64,000 bases of DNA from Bdellovibrio sp. UBA4095 (GTDB lineage Bacteria > Bdellovibrionota > Bdellovibrionia > Bdellovibrionales > Bdellovibrionaceae). Each line of letters begins with the position of its first letter. The stretch's first letter is position 1. This document shows, one piece after another, positions 25,601-34,896 of this stretch. A program made the translations under genes and the position numbers. The stretch covers positions 124,001 through 188,000 of the forward strand of contig DFXZ01000012.1 of the NCBI GenBank assembly GCA_002381805.1. Reading direction: 5' to 3'. The notes under the pieces are model-generated. The model searched no databases and was not told the origin of the DNA. It was given only the letters and a program-made list of their open reading frames with translations.

Positions 25601-26722
25601 ATGAAAAATTTACTTCGAAACCTACTGCTTGCCGCCCTTGTTCTTTCGCTCTCTGCTTGTGCTATTAGCTTCAAGAAAAAACATTGGTCTCTGCCTCCAA
25701 AGGCAGATGACGAAATCAGTGTGATGACCTTTAACGTAGAGAACCTTTTTGACACCACTCATGATGTGGATCGCAATGACTACACCTATCTGCCTCTCAG
25801 CGAAAAACAAAAGCCCGAGGTTCGCCAGGCCTGTGAAAAAAACAATAACAGTGCCTATCGCCGGTCGGAATGCCTTTCGACGGACTGGAGCGAAGAGCAA
25901 CTGAGTAAGAAGCTGAAAAACCTTACAGAGGTCGTTCTTAAAGTCGATGGCAATGGTCCCGATGTATTGATGTTAATCGAAGTCGAAAACGAAAACGTCC
26001 TGAAAATTTGGAATAAAAATCACCTCCAGTCAGCAAACTATCAAAGTGTCGTTTTGCTGGAAGGACCCGACAAGCGCGGTATTGATGTCGGTCTCATGTC
26101 TCGGTTTCCTGTCGTCGGCAAACCGGTTCTCCATAAAATTCCGTGGAAACCTGAAAATGACGAAGATAAAAAGTGGATGGAGCAGTCTCGGGGCGTACTC
26201 GAAGTAACCCTGAAAGCACCGAATGGTGACCCGATCACTTTCCTTGTCGCCCACTTCCCCTCACAGGCAAACCCCACCTATTGGCGGAAACAAGCCTCTG
26301 AATTTGTCGCTAAACTGATGAAGGAAAAAGGCGCTGACAAAATGGTTCTTGCCGGCGGTGATCTCAACATTACGCATGAAGAGGAAGAAAAGCAGCGATA
26401 CTTCCGCGACATTCTTGGTAAGAACGGTGCGGTTTCTCATTTTGTGGGCTGCAAAGAATGTCCCGGGACTCACAACTATCGCAGATCATGGTCTTTTCTA
26501 GATGCGCAAATCTACTCACCAGCTCTTTTGGCCGAGGGTTCAGGTTCGTATCAAATGCTACCGCAAACCATCGACGTGATTCGCTATAGTGACGTGCACT
26601 TGCGCAAAGGAAAGTATCCGAAGCGCTGGGACTATGACAAGATGGAAGGTGTCGCTGACCATTTCCCGCTTTATGTTCGCTTGAAACAACGGGATGCAGC
26701 TCAGAATCTAAAGAAAAAGTAA
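25601..26722 (+). CDS. Lipoprotein with endonuclease/exonuclease/phosphatase fold
   Basis: A 373-residue protein starting at ATG 25601. The signal peptide ends in a lipobox LSLSAC. The EEP fold is visible: VMTFNVENLFD, DVLMLIEVENE (metal glutamate), VGLMSRFPV, FLVAHFPSQ, LAGGDLNI, and DHFPLYVRL at the C-terminus. Such proteins cleave phosphodiester bonds in nucleic acids, sphingolipids or inositol phosphates. Membrane-anchored lipoproteins of this fold may degrade extracellular or prey DNA, as inference. The gene ends with a terminator whose stem lies inside the convergent gene. Confidence 0.82.
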   Translation: MKNLLRNLLLAALVLSLSACAISFKKKHWSLPPKADDEISVMTFNVENLFDTTHDVDRNDYTYLPLSEKQKPEVRQACEKNNNSAYRRSECLSTDWSEEQLSKKLKNLTEVVLKVDGNGPDVLMLIEVENENVLKIWNKNHLQSANYQSVVLLEGPDKRGIDVGLMSRFPVVGKPVLHKIPWKPENDEDKKWMEQSRGVLEVTLKAPNGDPITFLVAHFPSQANPTYWRKQASEFVAKLMKEKGADKMVLAGGDLNITHEEEEKQRYFRDILGKNGAVSHFVGCKECPGTHNYRRSWSFLDAQIYSPALLAEGSGSYQMLPQTIDVIRYSDVHLRKGKYPKRWDYDKMEGVADHFPLYVRLKQRDAAQNLKKK

Positions 26723-27667
26723 ACTCAAGTCCAAAGTCGGCCGCTGACCGCAAGCGGCCTTTTGACCTTTGAATTTTGAAGTTCCAACAGAGACTTCGTC
26801 CCCCCGGTAGGAGACAACTGTAGGACTTCTCTGTTTTAGGATCTCGGCCTGCGCCACTAAACTATGACAGCGATCTTGGACATTTAAGACAGAGTCTTGT
26901 GCCTGGATGCTGATCGAATACGGACGATCCTTAACAAATGTCAGTGTTCCAGAGGTTCTCGAAATTTTCACCTCCGGCGTTTCAAAAGAGTTTTTCTCTA
27001 TCGTAAACTCAAGGGTAAGTTCAAAATTTTCTGAAGATCGACTGCCAGCTAAAGACCCATTTAGGTGTCCTTTCGTAAGCAATTTTACATTATAAACAGT
27101 TTGATCTGATGGGTCTTGAGAAAGAGTCAACTCGTATACATTTTCAAAAAGATTCGCATAGGTTTTTGACCCATCGGATTTGTCGACAGTATATTTTGCC
27201 TGGCTCTGTCGATCTTGTTCAGATCCCTCTTTTTTTAAACGAACAAGAAGTTCTTCTGCAGAGGACTTCTGGAAAACTTCTACCAATAGTGCTTTCTTGA
27301 TCGTGCTCTTGAAGCTGCCTCTGTCAGTACTATAGTTAAAAGGTGAGGATTCCCAAACCAGGCGCGCAGAGTATCCCGCCTCGCCGTCCACTCTATCATT
27401 CAGTTGTGGGCGGCCAGCGGGAAGATTGTCTCCTAATGCTGTTCGGAGAAGAGAAACTGCTTCGATCTGTTTTTCAAGAAGTAACACGGCCATTGGATAG
27501 GCACTAAATTGGAATTTTTTGGTGTTGCTGTTTTGCTTAGCTGCTTTTTTATTGATTTTAGCACGCATCGCCGGATCTTTTGTTACCAGCTCATCTTTTG
27601 GCGTACAAGCTGCAGTAAGAAGTGTTCCCGAAACTAAAAGTGCTAAAAGTAGATTTGCAGTTTTCAT
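26708..27667 (-). CDS. Lipoprotein, unknown
   Basis: A 319-residue protein with signal peptide and lipobox LLTAAC at residues 16-21. A short basic linker (KINKKAAKQNSNTKK) follows. The rest appears beta-rich with strands LVWESSPFNY, FELTLEFTIEK and TLTFVKDRPYSISI, and there are cysteines in DRCHS and KAACG that could pair. I do not recognise the family. It ends overlapping the convergent lipoprotein gene by 15 bp. Likely anchored in the periplasmic leaflet of an envelope membrane. Confidence 0.7.
   Translation of the reverse strand: MKTANLLLALLVSGTLLTAACTPKDELVTKDPAMRAKINKKAAKQNSNTKKFQFSAYPMAVLLLEKQIEAVSLLRTALGDNLPAGRPQLNDRVDGEAGYSARLVWESSPFNYSTDRGSFKSTIKKALLVEVFQKSSAEELLVRLKKEGSEQDRQSQAKYTVDKSDGSKTYANLFENVYELTLSQDPSDQTVYNVKLLTKGHLNGSLAGSRSSENFELTLEFTIEKNSFETPEVKISRTSGTLTFVKDRPYSISIQAQDSVLNVQDRCHSLVAQAEILKQRSPTVVSYRGDEVSVGTSKFKGQKAACGQRPTLDLSLLFL
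26739..26763 (+). terminator. Terminator located inside the 3' end of the convergent coding sequence
   Basis: GGCCGCT at 26739-26745 pairs with AGCGGCC at 26753-26759, followed by TTTT. It ends the rightward lipoprotein gene while the same bases encode the last residues (KAACGQRP) of the leftward lipoprotein. Confidence 0.75.
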
Positions 27668-27730
27668 GGATCAGGAATGTAACCGGAAAAGTGCCAAGAT
27701 TCTAGCGGAAGTCTTTGCCGAAATGGAAAA

Positions 27731-28936
27731 CTAACAAAGCCCTTCATTTTTACATGGTGCCAGTATCGTGAACAGACAACGAATACCCCCATTATTGACT
27801 TTGACCTGGTGAATAAGCTCATACCCCCCGGGCAGCCCTGTCATTTTTTCCTTTTCAGGATAAAGGATCCCCAGCTTTTGAGGTTTGTATAATCGACACA
27901 GTTCAGAAGCCAGAGCATTGAGCCCACCTTTTCCCACTACGGGTAAGCGCTCTCCGTAAGGAGGATTTAGAATCATCCACAGGGGCTGTTCAATGGGCTC
28001 GCTGGAGTCCAAAGAATTACGGCACTCGAGCTTTAAATCTGCGGCCTCGTACTGCTTGCGCTGGAGAGTTCTGATCTGCTCTTCGACTTCGGCAAAATTC
28101 CTCTGAGAGACTTCGATCATCTCTCGATCCAGATCAAAACCCCGATAAGCTTTAAAAACTTTGCTCGACGAAAGTGAATAATTCAGTGGAAAACTCTCTG
28201 ATAGGAAAAGCTTCGGCGCATTCTTCCATTTCTGGAAAGCGAAAGCCCTTTTAAAATGTCCTGTGGCCAACCCTCGTGCCTCGCACAGGAATGTTCCAGA
28301 TCCCACCATGGGATCACAAAGGGTCACGGCACTCATCTGAGCTGGCGTCGCCTGCCCTATCATTTGTCGAATCAGATAGGCCGCAATTGTTTCTCGCAAT
28401 GGAGCCTCCCCTTTTAACATGGACCAACCCCGCTTATGCAAATGATCACCCGTCGTATCGAGACTAATGGTGCACAAGTCTTCGTCCATACGAATGTAAA
28501 TGGAGGCACAGGGTTTCTGAGGGTTCTCGTGCGGGAAGAGTTCCGATAGGGCTGCTGCTGCAGATTCTTGAAGCCTTTTTTCGTTATTCAACCGACTGCG
28601 CTGAGCCGCTATCTCCCACTCAACATTTCCATGGGAGAGATAGCTGGCCCAAGGCAAACTTTTCACCCGCTGATAAAATTTAGGAAGGTCCTTAGCTTTA
28701 AAGGAAGTCATTCGAAGTAAAATGCGATTCGCTGACTTTAAAAAGAAATTCAATTGCAGGGCTACAAAAAGTTCAGTCTCGAACTCGAGACCTCCTTGTT
28801 CGGATACAAACTCCGCAGGAAACGGAAGATTGTTTTTCTGGGCATCCTTGGTCAGAAGATGGGGCCAGCAAGCTTTGATCTCTTCAAGGACTTGCTTTTC
28901 AAAACCGATGGGGGTCGAAATAAAGAATCTGGGCAC
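27731..28936 (-). CDS. THUMP-domain class I rRNA methyltransferase, RlmL-like
   Basis: A 401-residue protein beginning with GTG 28936 that overlaps the TAG of the preceding gene by one base. The N-terminal region (about 60-165) corresponds to a THUMP RNA-binding domain, followed by a SAM domain with DPMVGSGTFLCEA (motif I) and ILNPPYGERL (NPPY catalytic motif) in the C-terminal third. This is the arrangement of the N-terminal half of RlmKL, which forms N2-methylguanosine in 23S rRNA (G2445 in E. coli). The RlmK half is absent, as in many non-enteric bacteria. Confidence 0.85.
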   Translation of the reverse strand: MPRFFISTPIGFEKQVLEEIKACWPHLLTKDAQKNNLPFPAEFVSEQGGLEFETELFVALQLNFFLKSANRILLRMTSFKAKDLPKFYQRVKSLPWASYLSHGNVEWEIAAQRSRLNNEKRLQESAAAALSELFPHENPQKPCASIYIRMDEDLCTISLDTTGDHLHKRGWSMLKGEAPLRETIAAYLIRQMIGQATPAQMSAVTLCDPMVGSGTFLCEARGLATGHFKRAFAFQKWKNAPKLFLSESFPLNYSLSSSKVFKAYRGFDLDREMIEVSQRNFAEVEEQIRTLQRKQYEAADLKLECRNSLDSSEPIEQPLWMILNPPYGERLPVVGKGGLNALASELCRLYKPQKLGILYPEKEKMTGLPGGYELIHQVKVNNGGIRCLFTILAPCKNEGLC

Positions 28937-30015
28937 TAGAATCTCCAGTAGGCGTCAGCTAATAGATAGTAACCATTCTCTGGAGAAAACTTCAAAGAAG
29001 AAACATCTGTCGAGTTTAACGAAATACTCATATGGAAAGTATCCCAGATCTTCACGTAGGTAAGATAACCCCCGACGGCATTTTTTTCGAAGTTATAACT
29101 CGGGCCCAATAAAACGCGATCCCAATTATCCAGAATAAACTCATGACCGGTCTGGAATGAACTTGTTCCCAAAGACTTTACCGCGGTCGCTTTTTCTGCT
29201 TCCTCGAAAGTAAAAAGAGCGATTGAGAACAAAGTATGAGACAGCATGCTTTCCGAAGACAGGGAATCCCAATAAATATTCAAGTTCATACTGGTTTGCG
29301 ACTTGTTCGGAATTTTCGCCACGTTCGTACCGATAGCCACGATGTTCGAAGTCGATTCAAAAACCCGCGCTTTCGCCCCAGCGTTGGGAGCGCCAAAAAA
29401 ATTACCAGGGACAACTGTATTGATTGTTAACCAATCTTTCCAACCGTAATTGACCTGACCGTACCAAGTGATCAAAAATTCACCCGGCCATAAAGTTTCC
29501 GCCGTTTCCCCCACAGCAACACCTTGAGTGTAGATCGGCTTATACTTCGCCGAAACATGTCCGCCGGGTCGCTGAATCAACAAGTCTGTCGTGCCCAAAT
29601 ACTTTTCATTTTCAGAACTAAGATCAAGGTGAATAATGGAATCACCTATCTGAATGAAGTTCACTCTGGATTGGCGCTGTAATTTGCCTATCAGCTCATA
29701 GGTTCCGTTGGGCTTAGCGATCAGCCCGGTAACTTCCAAAAATCCCACAATCCCTACGCCGGGAGTCTGGGATTCAATGGCCACCATTTCCCCAATATAC
29801 CAGTCCGTGAACTGAGTTGACGCCTTTACGGTCTTATTGTCTATAAAAGTAAGAATTTTAGCGGTCGCTTGGTAACTTTCGAATCCAGCAATTTCGGCAG
29901 CCGCTGGTTCACGAATAACGATAGGTGCTTCAGTTACCATCGCCTCCATAAGAGTCGATGCTTTGGAAAACAAAGGAAGAAATAAAAAGAGCAGCGCAAG
30001 CCAAGATCGGAGCAT
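28936..30015 (-). CDS. Outer-membrane beta-barrel-like protein, unknown
   Basis: A 359-residue protein starting at MLRSWLAL (30015), with signal peptide ending near FSKAS. The N-terminal half has a compact domain with TAKILTFIDNKTV and AIESQTPGVG; the C-terminal half reads as amphipathic strands and ends YLLADAYWRF, with terminal Phe as in outer-membrane barrels. It sits 55 bp downstream of the EF-hand lipoprotein and one base upstream of the methyltransferase gene, apparently in one transcript. Function unknown. Confidence 0.6.
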   Translation of the reverse strand: MLRSWLALLFLFLPLFSKASTLMEAMVTEAPIVIREPAAAEIAGFESYQATAKILTFIDNKTVKASTQFTDWYIGEMVAIESQTPGVGIVGFLEVTGLIAKPNGTYELIGKLQRQSRVNFIQIGDSIIHLDLSSENEKYLGTTDLLIQRPGGHVSAKYKPIYTQGVAVGETAETLWPGEFLITWYGQVNYGWKDWLTINTVVPGNFFGAPNAGAKARVFESTSNIVAIGTNVAKIPNKSQTSMNLNIYWDSLSSESMLSHTLFSIALFTFEEAEKATAVKSLGTSSFQTGHEFILDNWDRVLLGPSYNFEKNAVGGYLTYVKIWDTFHMSISLNSTDVSSLKFSPENGYYLLADAYWRF

Positions 30016-30070
30016 TCCAAGATCATAGGCGATCTTAACCGTGAGCAGCAAGTCTTAGCTTGCCGCGGGC

Positions 30071-32356
30071 TTATTTTATTTTTTCCTTGAGGGTACCGAA
30101 AAGTCGAGCAATTTCCATCCTTCGAGCTTCTCCCAAACCAGACCATTTCTGACCTTGGAAGATCAGCAAGTCACCAAGATCAGGGATAAATCCCCTAAAT
30201 ACGAGATGAGCGAAACCCTGGCGTAAAATTGCCTCAGGTTGACCCTTTGCTATGGACTTAAGGAACGACATGAAGCGTGGGGTCGCAGAATTAATTTCAC
30301 TGATACTTAAGCCCTGACTGAAATTTTGGTCATAAGTGACCATCACAGATTCAATATAATGCAAAATCATGACGAGAGTTCTGATATTCGCTGTTTCGAC
30401 TAGCCCAGGCTGCTGATCCGGGGCCTCGGCCGCTTTTTCCAAGTACGAATAAAACTGCTCCCATTGATCACTTTGCAAAGAGTCGACGTAGTTCGCCATT
30501 CCCGGCAAATTCGCAAAATATCTGCCGAACTGATTTTTTAAAAAATCTTTAAAACAAGTCCGAGTAAGATAACTTTTTTCTAAAATATCTTTTTCAGCCA
30601 CCGCACATCCGGCCTGAGCCGCGTGATCCTGAAGAGTCCCTGATGTTAACAGTCCGGCACTTAAAAGAATGCTGACAAACTCGAAGGTCTCATTCTGATC
30701 CATCCAGCCATCGCCGTTACCACTGAAAGTGAAAAAATTGGCTTCCTTAAAGCTGCGCGCACCGGAGTTGGTCATTCTTTTGTCGAAGGCTTTGATATCG
30801 ATACCAAGCTCATTAAAGTCTTCATACCAGGCGACAAGTCCCTGCTCTTTAAGCTGGGCTAAATGAAGAGGCCCCTTGGTGTTGTCTGCATACCCCAGCA
30901 TCAATAAACGAGCTAAAGATCGCATCACATTAAATCGAGTGAGCGAACTCCAATTTTGAATATGAATTCGCGTGCCTATTTTAACTCGGCCCACAGAATC
31001 AAAGCTGACAGGTTGGGAACGCGCCAAAAGTTTTCCAAAGTCTATCCATGACTCTTTGAGTGAGCGCTGCTCCAAAGGATCTTTACTAAGTCGCTCTTGA
31101 ATAACGCTATTCACTGCAAAATCATGATGGGCTGCCTGAACCTGCAGCTGCGTCAGATATTGTGCGGGAGTTTTAAAGATCGTGTCGATGAAGATCTGAC
31201 TTAAACTCCAAGTATTGAGTTCTCTCTTTAAAGCGGTCAAATGCTTCTTTTCAAAACCCACAAGCGATCGGCTGTCCGCATTCCCTTTACTTTCGAGCAT
31301 CTGAACAAGGACAATGCGATAGGTTTTCTTAAGTGAATAAGCCGTAGGCATACCATCATGAACTGTCATTCGTGCCAGAACCTGATCTATCAAGTTATCA
31401 ATGTCTTTAAGTGGAATGTGCCCCAATTGCTTCATCTGATGGGAGCGTTCAAGGACATTCAAGGCTTGACTAGCTAGAGCACCTAGCTGACGAACTTCAT
31501 TTTGACCTTCAATTTTACCATCTGCCAAAAGATGCTGAAACTGAAGGGTTAGGCTATAGATATCAATTAAAGTATCCAGGTTCTGTCCCCAAGAAACGAG
31601 ACTTCTAAATTGAGCATATTCGCCGACCAGAAATATTTTAACGGCCTCTACCAATGGCAACCATTTCGCATAATTCTCATATGGCGAAACCATGTCAGAT
31701 CCTTGAATAAAGTCGGCAAAGCCTCGCAGAGCTTTTTTCGCATCATCGAAGGAATAATCATGCTTGTCGATCTGAGTTGCATTCAGAAGCCGATGCAGGC
31801 TTTTTCTAAGTTGGTTGGTTGACTGATTCACTTTGGAAATATCTGTCTCTAGAGATTTCTGATTAATCAAAACCTTCATGTGAGGAGCCAACTGTATAGA
31901 CTCCTCTTTCACAATATCTAGAAGCTGAATCAAACCCGAAAGTTCCAGTTTGGTAATATGACGAATCGAGCCACCTAAAAGAGATGCTTTGATTTTCATA
32001 AGCTCCGTTGCGAACTCTGGAGTTACCACGTTTTCTTTCAGGAAGTACTTACTAAAGAACCGGCGCATTTCGTCGACGGTATAGGCACCAACTTCCGATC
32101 CAAATGTTCTTTTTTGGAAGTAGCGAAGGGCTTCCGATAAACAATCAATGCTCGAGCGAATTTCTTGCTCATGCGCAATACCCAGAGTGAAGTTTTCAAG
32201 GCTGTTAGGCAATGACTGCAGGCACGCGAATTTTTCGTCAGACAATTCTATGACTTCTGGCTCACTCTTTCGCCCGCGTAAGAATTCCCCGCAAGCACTT
32301 AATAGCAATACTGCAGGAATCAGAATGGCGACTATCAAACGATTTTTAGAAGACAT
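30071..32356 (-). CDS. Large repeat lipoprotein with EF-hand-like loops (module copy A)
   Basis: A 761-residue lipoprotein: signal peptide and lipobox LLLSAC with Cys22. Two internal repeats are visible at about 91-141 and 201-257, each having an acidic helix (YTVDEMRRF, YSFDDAKKAL) followed by a K-rich segment and a G-containing turn (SLLGGS, FLVGEY). EF-hand-like loops lie near 541-552 (SGNGDGWMDQNE) and about 130 residues later (DQNFSQGLSISE). The same architecture recurs in the protein at 59822-62872, and the surrounding arrangement is also shared. The ATG is inside the end of the upstream barrel gene. No known family is recognised; imelysin-like or other helical lipoprotein folds are possible. 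Confidence 0.7.
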   Translation of the reverse strand: MSSKNRLIVAILIPAVLLLSACGEFLRGRKSEPEVIELSDEKFACLQSLPNSLENFTLGIAHEQEIRSSIDCLSEALRYFQKRTFGSEVGAYTVDEMRRFFSKYFLKENVVTPEFATELMKIKASLLGGSIRHITKLELSGLIQLLDIVKEESIQLAPHMKVLINQKSLETDISKVNQSTNQLRKSLHRLLNATQIDKHDYSFDDAKKALRGFADFIQGSDMVSPYENYAKWLPLVEAVKIFLVGEYAQFRSLVSWGQNLDTLIDIYSLTLQFQHLLADGKIEGQNEVRQLGALASQALNVLERSHQMKQLGHIPLKDIDNLIDQVLARMTVHDGMPTAYSLKKTYRIVLVQMLESKGNADSRSLVGFEKKHLTALKRELNTWSLSQIFIDTIFKTPAQYLTQLQVQAAHHDFAVNSVIQERLSKDPLEQRSLKESWIDFGKLLARSQPVSFDSVGRVKIGTRIHIQNWSSLTRFNVMRSLARLLMLGYADNTKGPLHLAQLKEQGLVAWYEDFNELGIDIKAFDKRMTNSGARSFKEANFFTFSGNGDGWMDQNETFEFVSILLSAGLLTSGTLQDHAAQAGCAVAEKDILEKSYLTRTCFKDFLKNQFGRYFANLPGMANYVDSLQSDQWEQFYSYLEKAAEAPDQQPGLVETANIRTLVMILHYIESVMVTYDQNFSQGLSISEINSATPRFMSFLKSIAKGQPEAILRQGFAHLVFRGFIPDLGDLLIFQGQKWSGLGEARRMEIARLFGTLKEKIK

Positions 32357-33710
32357 ATGCTGCCCCTATCATCATTCGATCGTTATTCACAAATTGCGCG
32401 ATATCATTTTGGTTTTCTACGTCGAGCGGTTCCGCTTTTACCAACTGCGCCTCAGTAATAAACGACCACATTGCGGAAATACGCAGACGCGCTTGCATAC
32501 GGATAAGTTCGAATTCGTTTTTTGCCGAATACAAATAGCTGACCTTGGTTTGTAAACGTCGACTTTTGCCTAAACTAAAGTTCGTCAGAACGGACAATTG
32601 ATCTGCCTGCTGATAAGGATATCTGCTCATCAAAGGAACTCGCGCCGGATCGGCCAACTCGCCTTTCTCGGTGATTTTTCCACCAAAAATGTCAAGATGC
32701 TGCAGACTGAATCCCCAAGCACCTTTTCTTAATTCGATAAAAGGACTTACTAAGATCGCATCGCTAAAAATGGAGTATGTCCACTCATCAGTGAAACCCG
32801 ATTCCTTCATCGGACGATCCCACATCCCACTGACACCAACAGTAAAGGAGTTTCTTTTATAGGTTAGGTCGGCACCTGCCAGAGAGTGATAGATCACTTG
32901 AGGTTGCAGGTCCACTACTCCTTTTAGTTGGCCCATATCCAAACTCCCTTGGTATCCCAAGGAAAGTTGATTCATAGGTTTGTAAGAATAGCTGACTTGA
33001 CCTCTAAGGCCTTCTTTCGCATCGCCGAAAGCTAAGCGTCCTCCGAACGAGTTTTGCAGAACAATTTGACTTTCCTCAGGCCGCTGAAAACGATAGTCGA
33101 TTTGAGTTGCTTGACTCCAAATACGGATACTTTCGGGGGGCCGACGGAACCAAGGATTGCCTTTTACAAAGCTGCCATTTTCGATTTCAAAGCTCGGTCC
33201 CTGATCAGGAACGAAAAATGGAGATGCAAATAGCATTAAGCTATAACGAGGTTTATCAGTCTGCCAGAAGAGACCGGTCAACCCTTGCCGCTCGGGAGAA
33301 AGTGGATTCCACTTGAAGAGCGGCTCCCATACTCCAAGATCCCAGCGAGCATCAAGCTCATTCCACTGGCTCATCTTTCGGCCAATAAAAAAGGTCTCAT
33401 CCTGATTTTGGTGAGTCTGCACATAGAATTCTGAAATATTGAGATAGTTCAAAAGAGGAGCTCCGACAGCCACTCCTCCATAAATGTTCATCTTAAGAGG
33501 AGTCTGAGCTAAAGAATCGGTTTTAAGCTGAGCGCCGATAAACTGATAACTGGTCTTCTGAGTCGCCTCAAAATCAGGGCTTATAAAAGAATCGGAAAAG
33601 ACCTTCATTTCTGTGCGAACTTGCGCAAAGACCGACAGCGGGCACATCGCAACTGCAAGTGCTAAAATCAATCTTGAAATGGGCCCAAAGGGACGTTTTT
33701 TGACCATCAT
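32346..33710 (-). CDS. Outer-membrane beta-barrel protein (module copy A)
   Basis: A 454-residue protein with a signal peptide ending near SVFAQ. The mature part consists of alternating strands, and the C-terminus is MMIGAAYVF, a terminal-Phe outer-membrane signature. A distinctive segment GRKMSQWNELDARWDLGVW (near residue 110) followed by QGLTGLF is shared with the protein at 62862-64000 (GRKKNDWSELDRRW, QGLTGIF), so the two are paralogues. The final Tyr-Val-Phe-stop codons contain the ATG of the downstream lipoprotein. The function is unknown; the pair may form a surface complex. Confidence 0.75.
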   Translation of the reverse strand: MMVKKRPFGPISRLILALAVAMCPLSVFAQVRTEMKVFSDSFISPDFEATQKTSYQFIGAQLKTDSLAQTPLKMNIYGGVAVGAPLLNYLNISEFYVQTHQNQDETFFIGRKMSQWNELDARWDLGVWEPLFKWNPLSPERQGLTGLFWQTDKPRYSLMLFASPFFVPDQGPSFEIENGSFVKGNPWFRRPPESIRIWSQATQIDYRFQRPEESQIVLQNSFGGRLAFGDAKEGLRGQVSYSYKPMNQLSLGYQGSLDMGQLKGVVDLQPQVIYHSLAGADLTYKRNSFTVGVSGMWDRPMKESGFTDEWTYSIFSDAILVSPFIELRKGAWGFSLQHLDIFGGKITEKGELADPARVPLMSRYPYQQADQLSVLTNFSLGKSRRLQTKVSYLYSAKNEFELIRMQARLRISAMWSFITEAQLVKAEPLDVENQNDIAQFVNNDRMMIGAAYVF

Positions 33711-33855
33711 GCTAAGGCTTATTGATCAAGTAACGTGCCCATCTAAGACCCGCCTGGCGCCCCCTCATTTTATAAGTTTTAAACATGTGACCTTTTTCGG
33801 CACTTCTGGTACTTTATCAGGGTTAAAAGCTCATATTATTAAACGGAACTATTAT

Positions 33856-34896
33856 ATGCCTCAGAGCGCTGCCAAAACTGCTCGATTTTTAATCATTCGC
33901 TTCTCCAGCTTTGGGGACGTGGTGCAAAGTCTTAGCATACCCGCTGCTCTTAAGCAGAAGTTTCCCGCAGCAGAGATTCACTGGATCACGCGCAAAGATA
34001 TGGCTCCGTTGCTGAACAATCATCCTGCCATTGATCGCACTTGGGCTTTTGATCGTAAAGATGGTTTAACCGGACTGATCCAACTAACCATGCAGATGCG
34101 CTCTGAAAACTTCACGCATATTTATGATGCCCACAATAACATGCGTTCAAGAGTCATTGTGTGGATCTTGCGGCCTTTGGGATGGCTGGGACTGGGACCA
34201 AAATTTATCCGTCGGTCCATTCGTCGTTGGCGCCGCTTTCTTTTGTTCAGATTTCGCATTAACACTTTCGAGATGCCATTTTCTGGACAACGCGATTTGC
34301 TAGAGCCCTTGCAGACTTGGGGAGTAAGTAAGCAAGCTCCACCGGCTCCGCAGATTTTTCCTCCGACCGACAATCTTCACCAAGCAAAAGAAATTCTGGG
34401 GGATTTTACCAGTGCCGTAGCTTTAGCCCCTTCTGCAGCTTTTGCGCTCAAACGCTGGCCCGTTGAACATTGGAAAGAGTTGATCCAATTACTTCCCGAA
34501 CAAAAATTCGTTCTTTTAGGTGGTCCTGAAGATACTTTTATCGAACAGATCCGAACTGTCGCTCCCGAGCGCGTGTTAAATTTGGCAGGAGCCTGCTCGT
34601 TGGCAGTCAGCTCGGGCGTTGTAGCGCAATCGAAGGTTCTGGTCAGCAATGATACGGGCCTCCTGCACGTTGCAGAACAATTGGGCAAAAAAGCCATCGC
34701 CTTAATGGGGCCCGCACCGTTTGGCTTTCCTTCGAGACCTTCAACGCGAATCATGGAACTACAATTACCTTGCCGGCCCTGCAGCAAGCACGGCCAAGGG
34801 CCATGCGTGAACAAAGAAAAGTTTCACAAATGCATGGTGGATATTACACCTGTTCAGGTGGCGACTGAACTCGAACTTCTTTTAGGTCGGTCGTGA
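33856..34896 (+). CDS. Glycosyltransferase family 9 (heptosyltransferase-like)
   Basis: A 346-residue protein starting at MPQSAAKTAR (33856). GT9 hallmarks: LIIRFSSFGDVVQS at the N-terminus, HWITRKDMAPLLNNHP, the nucleotide-sugar-binding ALAPSAAFALKRWP, VLLGGPED, and VSNDTGLLHVAEQLGKK. The C-terminal CRPCSKHGQGPC is a cysteine cluster seen in WaaF/WaaC homologues. It should transfer heptose or another sugar to the LPS inner core in the cytoplasm. The next gene encodes the Kdo transferase and overlaps by one base, consistent with one LPS-core operon. Confidence 0.86.
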   Translation: MPQSAAKTARFLIIRFSSFGDVVQSLSIPAALKQKFPAAEIHWITRKDMAPLLNNHPAIDRTWAFDRKDGLTGLIQLTMQMRSENFTHIYDAHNNMRSRVIVWILRPLGWLGLGPKFIRRSIRRWRRFLLFRFRINTFEMPFSGQRDLLEPLQTWGVSKQAPPAPQIFPPTDNLHQAKEILGDFTSAVALAPSAAFALKRWPVEHWKELIQLLPEQKFVLLGGPEDTFIEQIRTVAPERVLNLAGACSLAVSSGVVAQSKVLVSNDTGLLHVAEQLGKKAIALMGPAPFGFPSRPSTRIMELQLPCRPCSKHGQGPCVNKEKFHKCMVDITPVQVATELELLLGRS

